DNA of 64,000 bases from Spirillospora albida (GTDB taxonomy: Bacteria; Actinomycetota; Actinomycetes; Streptosporangiales; Streptosporangiaceae). Position numbers and translations under genes: made by a program. The notes beneath the pieces were generated by a model that made no database searches, was not told the origin of the DNA, and saw only the letters and a program-made list of their open reading frames with translations. The stretch covers positions 62,001-126,000 of the forward strand of contig NZ_JOFJ01000016.1 in the NCBI RefSeq assembly GCF_000718255.1. The letters run 5' to 3'. Shown piece after piece: positions 44,048 to 53,900 of this stretch; position 1 is the first letter of the stretch, and each line of letters starts with the position of its first letter.

Positions 44048-45397
44048 TCAGTCATCGGAAACCTCCACCAGGTGCCCGGAGTCGAGGAGGGCGGTGATGG
44101 AGTCGGGAAGGTGGTACCCCATGCCGGTGTTCGGCGGGGGCGGGTCGGCTCCGAGTGGTCCGGGCTCGAACAGGCCGGTGCGGGCCTGGATGGGCTTCTC
44201 GACACGGTACCGGTGGTAGGCGTGGTCGCTGGGCGTGCCCCACAGGCCGCGCAATAGGAAGGGCGTTTCGATGTCGAAGACGAAGGGGTCGGCTGGATCG
44301 CCGTAGGTGTCGACCACCGTGCCGACAGGAAGGACTGCCGTGGGAGGCGTGGAGATGGGCTTTGGGCTGGGAGAAGGCTTGGGTAGGACCTTGTCGGCGA
44401 CCATGACGTAGAGGTCGTGGACGGTGACGAAGGAGCCTTTTTGCGGTGCGGGTTCAGGGAAGCAGATGAAGTACCCACCCGGACGGTTGTGAAGCGGGTC
44501 CAAGGCGATACAAGGGGGCGAGTTGCGAGGCCGGGGCGATCCGGCGGTGCGGGACGCCAGCTCGCGGCCGATGTCGTGGAGCATCCACGCCTGCTGGTTC
44601 TTACGCGGCCTGCGCTGTCGGGTGAGGATCCCCGCGAGGGTGAGGACGGCGCTGTTGATCTCCATGTCGGCGTCCGCCATGATGCCGGCCATCGCGTGCG
44701 CGACGGCGCGGCGGGCCTCCGCGTGCGGCTGGATGGACCCGCCGGGGGCGAGGACGAACCAGACGCCCTCGGCATGGGTGACGCTCCAGCCGTCGCGGGC
44801 GGGTTCACCGATGCCGAGACGGCCCGCGCCGGGGACGAGGTCGGCGAGTTTCGCGCGGGCCTGGACGAACAGCCGTTCAGTCCCGGCGGGGAGCAGCGCC
44901 ACAAGATCGCCTTCCGCCTGCGGGACGGGCGTGTGGTCCTGGGCGGCGCGGTGCAGGTGCAGCAGCTCGCGCATCCATGCGGGAAGCCTCTCCTCGGGGC
45001 GGGGGAAGCGCTGGAGTTCGGTGGCGCAGTCGGCCGGGGTGACGTCCTCGGTCCGGATGCACTCGGCGGCGGATCCGGCGGACACCGACCAATCCGTTTC
45101 GCCGTCGCTGTTCCGCAGCTGGTAGGTGAGCACCGACCAGGCGCCTTCATCGGGATCGGCGGTGATCTCGCGGTGCCGCCGCAGCAGGTCGGGTATCGGA
45201 GAGTGGGGCAGGCGCAGTTCGGCCGCTTTGATGCCGCCAGGACGACCGCCGCCTTCTTCGACGCCCGCCAGCTGGATGAACTCGTTGTCGCCCACCGCGC
45301 GGTAGACGAGCTTGGCGCTTTCCCACGTCGGAGGCAGGAGGCCGGTGATCTCGGCGATGAGCCGGGCGAGCAGGGCGGCTTCGGTGTCGGTCGTCAT
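44048..45397 (-). CDS. DUF600-like domain fused to a shared middle domain and a TNT-like C-terminus (449 aa)
   Basis: Residues about 1-155 follow the DUF600 pattern (LPPTWESAKLVYRAVG; GAWSVLTYQL; ATELQRFPRPEERLPAWM). Residues about 160-345 match the middle domain of the neighbouring 285-aa protein (WSVTHAEGVWFVL; INSAVLTLAGIL; GGYFICF). Residues about 350-449 resemble the TNT NAD+-glycohydrolase domain (VVDTYGDPADPFVF; TPFLLRGL; YHRYRVEKPI; LPDSITALLDSGHLVEV). The catalytic-Gln position of TNT (GGGxQY in the family) reads GMGYHL here. ATG 45397 overlaps the upstream stop. Whether it is toxin, decoy or immunity is open. Confidence 0.66.
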   Translation of the reverse strand: MTTDTEAALLARLIAEITGLLPPTWESAKLVYRAVGDNEFIQLAGVEEGGGRPGGIKAAELRLPHSPIPDLLRRHREITADPDEGAWSVLTYQLRNSDGETDWSVSAGSAAECIRTEDVTPADCATELQRFPRPEERLPAWMRELLHLHRAAQDHTPVPQAEGDLVALLPAGTERLFVQARAKLADLVPGAGRLGIGEPARDGWSVTHAEGVWFVLAPGGSIQPHAEARRAVAHAMAGIMADADMEINSAVLTLAGILTRQRRPRKNQQAWMLHDIGRELASRTAGSPRPRNSPPCIALDPLHNRPGGYFICFPEPAPQKGSFVTVHDLYVMVADKVLPKPSPSPKPISTPPTAVLPVGTVVDTYGDPADPFVFDIETPFLLRGLWGTPSDHAYHRYRVEKPIQARTGLFEPGPLGADPPPPNTGMGYHLPDSITALLDSGHLVEVSDD

Positions 45398-46251
45398 GGC
45401 CCGGGCACCTCGGCCAGGATTCCCTCCGTCAAAAGGGCGGCGACCGTGTCGACCAGGTAGTAGCCACGGCCCTGGCCGGCGGTGTTCTCGACCGAGATGG
45501 TGTCGGTCGCGAAGGGGAAGGACGGAAACACCGTCAGCGGTGCTCGGACCCGGTAGCGGTGCTGCGGGTGGTGGCGCGTGGGGTCGCCCGGCAGCCCCTG
45601 CCGGTGGAACGGGGTCCCCGGCTCGAAAAGGAACACCTGGTCGGGCCCACCGTAGCCGTCCAGCACCTTCCCCTCGGGGAGGGTCTCGCCGGGCTCTCCG
45701 GGGCCTTCCGGAAGCTCGTTGAACACCGCCATCGACCACACTTCGCGGACGCTGACGAACCGGCCCGCTCCAGAGGTGGGACGCATCGGGCAGACCAGGT
45801 ATCCGCGGCGGCCGGCGACATCGTCCAAAGAGATGTGGAGGGTCTTGCTTGAGCGGGGCGCGTCCGTCGTCTCGGCACCCGGCCGCTCCCCCGCATCGGT
45901 GAACTCCCACACCCCGGCCTTGCCGACGATCAGACCGGCGGCCTGCAGAACCGTGCTGTTCACGCCGGTGCCGGCGTCGGCCAGCACGTCACCGACGGCA
46001 CGGGCGGTCGCCTCCCGGGCCGTGCTATGCGTGGACGCCTCGACGGCGACGCCGTCCAGGACGTGAACGGCTCGCCAGCCGCTCTCGCCATGCGTGACCG
46101 TCCAGCAGCCGTCCCGCAGGGCGCCCACCTGGAACCGGTCGACGGCGTCCCGGGCCAGATCGCGCAGGATCCGCCGGGCCCGATCGAACAGGACAGGGCT
46201 ATGGGGAAGGAGCATTGCGACGAGATCGCGCTCTGATTGCGGTGCCGCCAT
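45394..46251 (-). CDS. Middle domain plus TNT-like C-terminus (285 aa)
   Basis: Residues about 1-180 carry the same middle domain as the 449-aa protein (WTVTHGESGWRAVHV; GVNSTVLQAAGLI; RRGYLVC). Residues about 185-285 are TNT-like (VLDGYGGPDQVFLF; GTPFHRQGLP; HRYRVRAPL; TVAALLTEGILAEV). The TNT Gln-bearing strand reads GRGYYL, so the key Gln appears lost. There is no DUF600 part and no secretion head. ATG 46251 is two bases after the preceding gene's stop and overlaps the next by 4. The short cytosolic form argues against a stand-alone secreted toxin. Confidence 0.66.
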   Translation of the reverse strand: MAAPQSERDLVAMLLPHSPVLFDRARRILRDLARDAVDRFQVGALRDGCWTVTHGESGWRAVHVLDGVAVEASTHSTAREATARAVGDVLADAGTGVNSTVLQAAGLIVGKAGVWEFTDAGERPGAETTDAPRSSKTLHISLDDVAGRRGYLVCPMRPTSGAGRFVSVREVWSMAVFNELPEGPGEPGETLPEGKVLDGYGGPDQVFLFEPGTPFHRQGLPGDPTRHHPQHRYRVRAPLTVFPSFPFATDTISVENTAGQGRGYYLVDTVAALLTEGILAEVPGP

Positions 46252-46253
46252 GG

Positions 46254-47051
46254 TCAAAGAGTGTCGGATCGGTTGATGCCGTCGACGGCCGCCCGGCGGG
46301 CGTCCTCGTCCACGTCCGGCACCTGAAAACCGGCCGCCCGGGCGCGCTCGACCAGGCCGGGCTGGGGCGGGACGTCGTGGTTGCGCAGGTAATAGGCGAT
46401 CGCGCCGGGCCAGACCCATCTGCCGTCGGTGTGATACGTCATGGGCACCGCCGCAGGGCGGTCGCGGTCGAGGACGTCGATGCCGTATCCACGGGCGGCC
46501 AGCACGATCGGTGCCCCTTCGAGGTACCGCAGCAACGGTTCCCGCTCGTCGTCCCGGACGGCGGGACGGTCCACGGCCGGGACGGGGTCCATGGAATCGA
46601 AGATCCGCGCCATCCGCATGACCGGCACCGGAGGCGGGGTCGGGGTCAATCCCTGCTCGCGCAGAGCGGCGTCGAAGAGCGGGTTGGTCCGCTTGCTCAG
46701 CTCCCGGACCAGCGCCTTCTCCTCGGCGTTCAACTCCCAGCGGTCCTGGTCCTCGGCCGCCGCTATCAATCCGCGGATCGTTTCATAGATCGCAGCGACC
46801 GGCCCTTCGCCCAGGTTGCACCGGGCCCGGTACAGCTCCACCGCCGTGACGAACTCCTCGAACGACAGCTCCTCGATGTCGGCGTCCCGGTTGAACAGCA
46901 GATCCGCGGTGTACCGCATCGCCCGCTCGAAATCCCCGCGCCACGGATTCACCGCCAGGGCGATGAGACCGCCGTCCGGCGGCTCGAGCAGGACGACGGG
47001 CTTCTCGTCGTAGGTGTAGTACTCCGGGTACCGACGCGGCACCAGCTTCAT
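46254..47051 (-). CDS. Protein with HTDG-WVW C-terminal module (265 aa)
   Basis: Residues about 1-165 are acidic and mixed (PEYYTYDEKPVVLLEPPDGG; LSFEEFVTAVELYRAR). Residues about 180-262 hold the shared module: LLRYLEGAPIVLAARGYGID, then HTDGRWVWPGAIAYYL and AGFQVPDVDEDA. The same module is at the C-terminus of the 427-aa protein and the N-terminus of the 446-aa membrane protein. ATG 47051 has GGGGAA upstream; the earlier open frame is not used. The function is unknown. Confidence 0.7.
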   Translation of the reverse strand: MKLVPRRYPEYYTYDEKPVVLLEPPDGGLIALAVNPWRGDFERAMRYTADLLFNRDADIEELSFEEFVTAVELYRARCNLGEGPVAAIYETIRGLIAAAEDQDRWELNAEEKALVRELSKRTNPLFDAALREQGLTPTPPPVPVMRMARIFDSMDPVPAVDRPAVRDDEREPLLRYLEGAPIVLAARGYGIDVLDRDRPAAVPMTYHTDGRWVWPGAIAYYLRNHDVPPQPGLVERARAAGFQVPDVDEDARRAAVDGINRSDTL

Positions 47052-47083
47052 CGAACTTCCCCTTGATCGTCCAACCCGCGGCG

Positions 47084-47908
47084 TCACTCGCCCGCGAGAC
47101 GGGCCAGTTCGCTCAGATCGGCCATCGTCTGCTCCGCCGCGTCCGCGGCGATGCCCCCGGCCAGGGAATCCTCCTCGGTCCCGCGCAGCCTCCGCACCGC
47201 CTCGACCGCCGGGACGCCCGCGCCGAACGCGTGCGCCAGACGCGCCAGCCACAGTCCGGCCGCGACCTCACCGTCCCGGCCCGCCGCCGGGCGCGCCAGA
47301 TAGGACGCCGCCTCGCCCGCCACCGATGCCCACAAGAAACCCAACACCGCACCGTCACGCGTCACCGGATAGAACGTCACCGGCCCCGCCGTCTCCACGG
47401 CGTACGACGGTGGACGCACGCTCACCAGCGGCCCCCATCCCTGTGCGCGGTCCGCGGGCGTGCCGTCGGGATACAACCCGTCCTGCACCAGCGGCCCGGC
47501 CGTCCGGGGGGTTCCCGGATTCGCCAGCTCGTGCAACGCGTCGAGACTCGTCGCCCGCTCCGCACGGGCACCCACCGGCACGGCGCCCGCGACCGGATCC
47601 TCCGGAGCGCCGACCCAGCGTCCGACCGCGTCCCGTGCCGGAAGGCCCTGGGCGAACGCCTCCTCCAGCCGGGCCCCCCACGTCCGGGACGCCTCCATGC
47701 CCGCGCTCCGCGTGGCCAGGCGGAGGAGGAATCCGGCGGCCTTGGCGTTGGATTCGGCCACCCACAGGTAACCGAGCAGCTCGCCACGCCCCACGACCGG
47801 CAGATACAGCACCGCCTGCCGTGTGAAGCGCTCGTACGTCCCCCTCGGCGGCCGCGGACCACCCGGTATCGGCGGGGCCTGCGGCAGGTCCGGAAAGCCG
47901 CTGGTCAT
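47084..47908 (-). CDS. Protein of two YLW repeats (274 aa)
   Basis: Two tandem copies of the domain found in the 427-aa protein. Copy 1 has VLYLPVVGRGELLGYLWVA and EEAFAQGLPARDAVGRWVG; copy 2 has VTFYPVTRDGAVLGFLWAS and AHAFGAGVPAVEAVRRLRG. A Pro-rich start precedes copy 1. There is no HTDG module, signal or helix. It is the first gene after the giant toxin (46 bases), the usual place for a cognate immunity or adaptor gene; that role is inference. Confidence 0.7.
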   Translation of the reverse strand: MTSGFPDLPQAPPIPGGPRPPRGTYERFTRQAVLYLPVVGRGELLGYLWVAESNAKAAGFLLRLATRSAGMEASRTWGARLEEAFAQGLPARDAVGRWVGAPEDPVAGAVPVGARAERATSLDALHELANPGTPRTAGPLVQDGLYPDGTPADRAQGWGPLVSVRPPSYAVETAGPVTFYPVTRDGAVLGFLWASVAGEAASYLARPAAGRDGEVAAGLWLARLAHAFGAGVPAVEAVRRLRGTEEDSLAGGIAADAAEQTMADLSELARLAGE

Positions 47909-47954
47909 GAGATGCGGATTCCTTCCTTCTCTGCAACTCTTTCCATGGTCGCCC

Positions 47955-50900
47955 CTAGGGTGCCGTTCCCGGCGGTATGACCACCGCCTCGATGTCGAAG
48001 ACCGGTTCGCGCCCATTCCATCCGGTCTGGGTGACGCTCTTGATGTAATACCTGGTGCCGCGGGGGAGGACGAGTTCCCGCTGGTCAGGGTACGCGCTGC
48101 TGGTGCCCATCCAGACTCCGAGGGATCCGGCGGGAAGCGCGAGACGCAGGCGGTAGTCGAAGCCCTGTCCGTCGACCTCCGTCGTCCCGGAGCCGAGAGA
48201 CGTCGACATGTACCCCGGTTCCGTCTGCACGGTACCGAGGAGCAGCAGGGGATGCCGTCCGCCCAGCGGCGCACCGTCGGGGCCGAGCATGAACGTCACT
48301 TCGTGCAATCCGCGGATCGCCTGGACGGGTTCGGGGAGCGGCTGGTGCAACGCCTGATCGAGTTCGCTGATCCGCCGCCAGAAGGCATCCGGAGTGGGAT
48401 CCGCGCCAAGATACCCGCGAAGGAACTCGCGCAGCCCGTGGCTCTGCCACAGCTCCTGCAGACGGCCCTCAGGGTCAGTCTGCGTGAGCACATGCTGAAG
48501 GATTTGGCGCTGGTAATCGGTGAGGTCGGGCCGGTTCCAGATGGCCAGCAGCTCATCGCGATGCGAGGGCATCACGCCACCGTTGAGGTGGGCGAGGTGC
48601 TGGACGTAGTTCTGCTCCGTGTACAGACGGGTCAGATACCCGTTGACGTCGGCTCCGGGGCGCAGATGCGGGTTCGGCATCGACTGCACCGTGTACCAGT
48701 GCAAGGCGTTCTGCAGCTCTGGCGGCAGGTTCCGGTAGACGTGCGCCAGGCGGTTCTCGCCGTATCGCCCTCCCTGCTCGTCGGTGTCGAACCGCCGGTA
48801 CCCGTCCGCATCGACATGGCCTTCTCGCCGGAACCAGTCGCGCAGGCCCCGCGCCTCCGCCTCGTCCGGACGCTGCGCCGGATCCGCAGCGCGCCGGCCG
48901 TCGTGACCCGGGGCGTAGCCGTTGCTCCCCGCCGTGGTGGTCGTACCGTCCGGGTTGAAGGACCGCCATGAACCGTTCGGTGGCCAGTCAGGGCGAAGCC
49001 GTCCATCCGGATCGGGACGACCGGCCGAGGCGAACACGTTGCCGTCGGTGTCGGACCAGGCCAATCCACTCGGCGCGATCACTGGCACGCCGAGCCGTTG
49101 CGCGAGCCGCGCGGCGAAGTCCGCATCGCCCGTCCCGCAGGACAGCAGCAAGACCTCGCGCCCGTTCCAGTTCGGATCGTTGCGGATCAAATGCGCCAGG
49201 TCGTCGGGGTCGAGGCGGCGTCCGTTCGGCAGCCGCAGGCCCTCGGCATCTCCGTGGCCGTCCACGACGAACCGCCGGTGGTCCACCGGAACGCGCCGCG
49301 CGAGATCCCGCATCGCGGGATCGGCCGGATCGTGGAACGAGCGGCCCGCCGGGGTGGCGTCGCTGTCGCGGAGAACGTCGTGCAGATGCTCGGGCAGGCC
49401 GGCCGGAACCTCCGGATCCTGTCGTGCAGGAGACTCGTGGCCCTCACCTGCCGGTTGCTCGGCCCGAGGCGGGCCGACATCGCGGGCTCCGTCCCCGTGA
49501 GTGCTTGATCCACCGTCGTCGCCGGGTCCGGAACGCAGATGAGGCGGCAAGGACTCGTTCAGAGCCGCGCTGAACCGCTCGTTGAGCCGCCTGTTGATCG
49601 TTTCACGGACCGCGTTCTCCTCGTCGGTCAGCGCCTCGTCACGCTCCCCGTTCGCGGCCCGGTCCTCGGCGACGTTCGGCAGGTCGCGGGAGACCTCGTA
49701 CAGCGAGTGCTCGTAGTCGGCCACCGCGTCGAAGGATCGCAGATGGAGCCGCAGTTCTCCGATGTGGCCGTTCGGCGTCCGGACCGCCATCCGGATGTCG
49801 CGATAGCCGCTGGGCTGCGGGCTGCGCAGCCGGTCCTTGATCGCCACGACCTCTACGCCGTACCGCTGGGTGACCTCGCGTACGCGGTTCAGGGCGCGGT
49901 ACAGGTCGCCGACACTGTCGAACTGGACCTTCCCGCCGAGCAGGTCGTTGAGTTCGGAGGGGTTTCCGCGATAGTCGTTGATGATCTTGTCGAGGGCGCG
50001 GACACGGTCCTTCGGACCGGGGCGCATCCTGGCGTCGCCGGGATCGTTCGCCAGCTCGTGCAGGATCCGGTGGAGAGTGTCGGTGCCCTCCGCGGCCGAG
50101 TCGTAGAGTCCGTCGAGGTACCGGTTGACGAACTCGTTGTCCTTGGAGAGCGGCTGCCCGGCAGCGCGCCGGACCTCCGCCTCATACGCCTCGTTGTCGA
50201 AGCCGAGCTGCCGGGGAGCCTTCGAGGAGCCGACCTCACCGATCACCCGATCGCTGATCCTGATCTGCCAGTCCTCGAGCGGGGTGGGCGTGGGCTCGAC
50301 CCTCCCCTCGTCCAGGATCGCTTCGGCGCCCCGTTCGTTCACCTCCCGGACCGAGTCCTCCAGGATGCGGACGGCCTCGGGCTGTGTCAGCAGGCTGTGC
50401 AGGGTTCTCGGTCGTGCCAGCAGCGAGTGCCGGAGGGAGTCCTCGACGGGCGTGAGCGGCGGCGGGCCGGCCCCGTCGACGATGCGGGCGAGCGCGGGGT
50501 GGCCGGGGAGCCGGTTCCGCAGGTCGTCGTCCAGCAGATCGCCGAGGCGATTGCCCTTGTCGTCGACGATCGTTTGGCGTGCGGCGTCCACGACCTGCCG
50601 GATCTGCTCGTTCTCATGGATCCGCCGCATGAGCTCCGGGTCGGCCGTCCGTGGCGCTGCGCCTTCACCCTCGGCCGTTCTCGGGACGGCGTGGCCTACG
50701 GGCGGGACGGAGGCGTCCTGAAGCCGAGTGCCGGTGCCCGCCGCATCCTCCGGAAGCGATCGGTCCCCGGGCTGCGGACGTTCCGCGTCCATGGGGCCGG
50801 GTGCGGGCGAAGGCGGGGTGGCTGATCCGGTCGGCGCGCCCTGGGACTGATCCGGATACCAGCCGTAGTGAGCCGGGGCGTCCGGTCGCGGAGTGCGCTC

Positions 50901-53900
50901 GCCGCGCGTGTTGTTCTCACCCCGCTCGGGTGTGCCCGAGGGGTCGGCCGAGGACGGCCGTGCGTCCGCGCCACCGGTCTGACCGTCACCGGTCTGACCG
51001 TCACCGGTCTGACCGTCACCGGTCTGACCGTCACCGGTCTGACCGTCACCGGTCTGGCCGTCACCGGGCTCGGAGGACCGGTCGCTCCTCCGGAATCGCG
51101 GCTGATCCGGGACGTCGGTGGAGGCCCGGGAGGAAGGCTCGGTTCCGCCGTCCGTGGCGATCGGCCGGTTCGTCGTGCCGTCACCGCCCGGCTGTCCGGG
51201 GGCGGGGCCGGGTGTCCCGCTGCTCGGCTGCGCCGGCGCGGGCGTGCTGCCACCCGGCGGGTTCGGTGAGGGCGGCGGCCCGCTGCCCGCGCCCCCGGCG
51301 CCACCGGCCGGCGGAGTACCGGGAGAAGGTGTACCGCCGCCGTTTCGCTGGGAGGGATCGAGGTTGTGGTAGCTCCGGTAGTGCGTGGTGGTCACCGGAG
51401 GATCCTGAGAGTGATCGGTCTCCGTCCAGCGGGTGTGGACGACCTCCGGCGTGATCCTCGGATCGTTCGGCTCGGGGAAGAAGTCGATTCGCTCGATCGT
51501 GACGTCGGGATTGTTGCTGTGCCGCTGCTCGAGAAGGCTCTCGAACGAGTGCCGCCATCCCGTCTGCGGCGTGACGTCCGCACCGTGGTTCCCGCGGTTC
51601 GTGGGACTCCACTGCGGGAAGTAGTTGATCCGTTCCCCGGGGCCTCTGGCCTCGTGCGGGAAGATGTGGCCACCGTCGAAGCCGCCGCCCGGGTACTCTC
51701 TGGCCCCCTTGCCCAGCCTGCCGACCTTCCGCTGGACGTTCTCGTTCCGCTGCTCGTCGTCGCCGTGGGGCGTGTCGTAGTCGGGTCGTCCGCTGGCGCT
51801 GTCGGACTGTCCCCGCGCGTCGGTGTGGAAGAGGAACGTGCCTGGGGCGACGCCGCTGCCGCCGAAGTCACCGGTGCGCGCGGCGTCCGGCGGGTCGAGC
51901 GGCGCTGCCGGGTCGGTCGTCTGGAAACGGCCGTGGGGTTCGACAAGATAATGGGTGTTCGGACGCGGAACACTCCATTTCTTGATGTTCCGGTTGGTGT
52001 CACCGAGTTCGGGGTTGAAGCCGTGCTCGGCGTCGCCGTACCAGGTGCGGACGTGGGTGACCCGCCGATCCCCGTCCGTCCAGAAGACGCCGTGCAGCCG
52101 ACCGTCCGGACCGCGGACCTCGATCCGAGAATTGGCAGGCAGATCGCCTCTGGCAGAGAAAGGACCCTCCGTCGAGACGTCGTACGCTCCGGGCCACCGC
52201 ACAGGGACCGCGTCCGCCGGGGGATCGAACCGCGTGGCGGACGGTGCCATGCCCTCGTCGCCGCCGGTGTGCGGCTCACCGGTGAAGATGTGCGGCTCGT
52301 CGAAACCGAGGTCGACCATGTGGGTGACGCCCGGTTCGGGGCGGATCAGGTCGGGGTTCTCGTTCGGATCGACGACCGGGGCGCTCGGATCCTCCGGCCT
52401 GACGTTGGTGACGTTGACGACGTTGCCGTCGCCGTCCGTGTACGCCAGGGTCCGCGGGATCCTGTTGCCTGAACCGTCGTCGTCGTAGACGGTGTACCGG
52501 GTGCGCGGCTCGAGCGGGCCCTGATCGACCAGCCGCTCGCCGGGCGCGAGATCGATGCCCTCTTCGCGCGTGTAGGACGGAGGCGTCCACTCGGCCTGCT
52601 GATGCGGAAGCCCTCGGCCGACCGGGGGATCGGTCCGGTGCCGCGGCTCGGCGTCCCCCGGATCCGGGTTCGCGTCGCTCGTCGTTCCACGCCGGAACCG
52701 GCGCTCGCCCTCGCCGGGCCGGGGCGTGCCATCGGCGCGCGGTGCCGCCCCGTCGCCGGTCGGCGTCCGCCCCGGATCCGGACGCGGTCCGCCGCCTTCC
52801 GGCGGGGCGGCCGACGGGTCGGAGCCGGATGCGGAGGCCAGCGGCGGTGGCGGGCCCCACTGTCGCGGAGCCGGGCGGGACGTGCTCACGGGATCCGGGT
52901 CCGGGGCGCCGGGCGGGATGACCGTCGCGCGGATCTCAATGATCGGCCGACCGTTGGCGTCCTCGGCGCCCGTCTCCACATGTGTGATCTGATAACGAGT
53001 ACCGCGCGGCAGGACCAGCTCGCGCTGATCCGGGTAATGGCTCGCGCCACCCATCCAGACCCCGCGAGAACCGTCCGGCAGGTCTAGGTGGATGCGGTAG
53101 CCGAACGGGTTGCCGTCAACGACCGCGGGTTCCCGTCCGAGTGAGGTCGACATGAACGCCGGCTCGGCCTGGATCGAGCCGATCAGCATTTCGGGGTTTC
53201 GTGAACCGAGCGGTACACCGTCGCGGGCCGTCATGAAACTGACGTCGTGGAGGCCCCGTTCGGTCTGCACCGGTTCCGGCAAGGGCTGGTTCAGCGCCTG
53301 ATCCAACTCGGCGATGCGCCGGTTGAACGCGTCCACGGTCGGAGTTTCGCCGAAGTATCCGTGCAGGAAATTCCAGTATCCCTGGTTGCTCGCTAGCTGG
53401 TTGAGGCGGTCCTCGGGGTTGGGGGAGGACCGCACGTGATCGATGAGGGCCCGCTGATCCGGGGAGAGACCGGGGTGGGCTGCCCACTGCTCCAGGAGTT
53501 CCGGCGTCGGCATGCCGCGGCCGTAATTCATGTGGATCAACTGCGCGGCCCGGTCGGCCTCCGCCTGCATGCCGTTCAGCCACGCGCCGAGGTCGTTGCC
53601 CGGCCGCAGCCACGAGTTCGGGAACGACTGAACCGTGTACTGGTACAGCGCGTTCCGCAGATGCGGCGGGAGGTTGCGGAACACGTCGCCGAGATTCTCG
53701 TCCCCGTACCGCTGGCCCTCATCGTCGGTGCCGAACCGCCGGACGGGATCGGTGCCGCCAGGCTCGACGGTCGTCCAGCCCGACGATTCGGGCGTGCCGT
53801 TCGCGGTGAGGTCGACCGGCCCTGTGGGCGCTGTGACGGGGACGCCGAGCCGCTGTGCGAGTTCGCTTGCGAAATCCCCGTCCCCGGCATTGTTGGACAG

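Noticed and set aside
50973..51062. Possible CRISPR array
   Set aside because: The repeats are 15 bp, directly adjacent without spacers, and encode an in-frame linker peptide.
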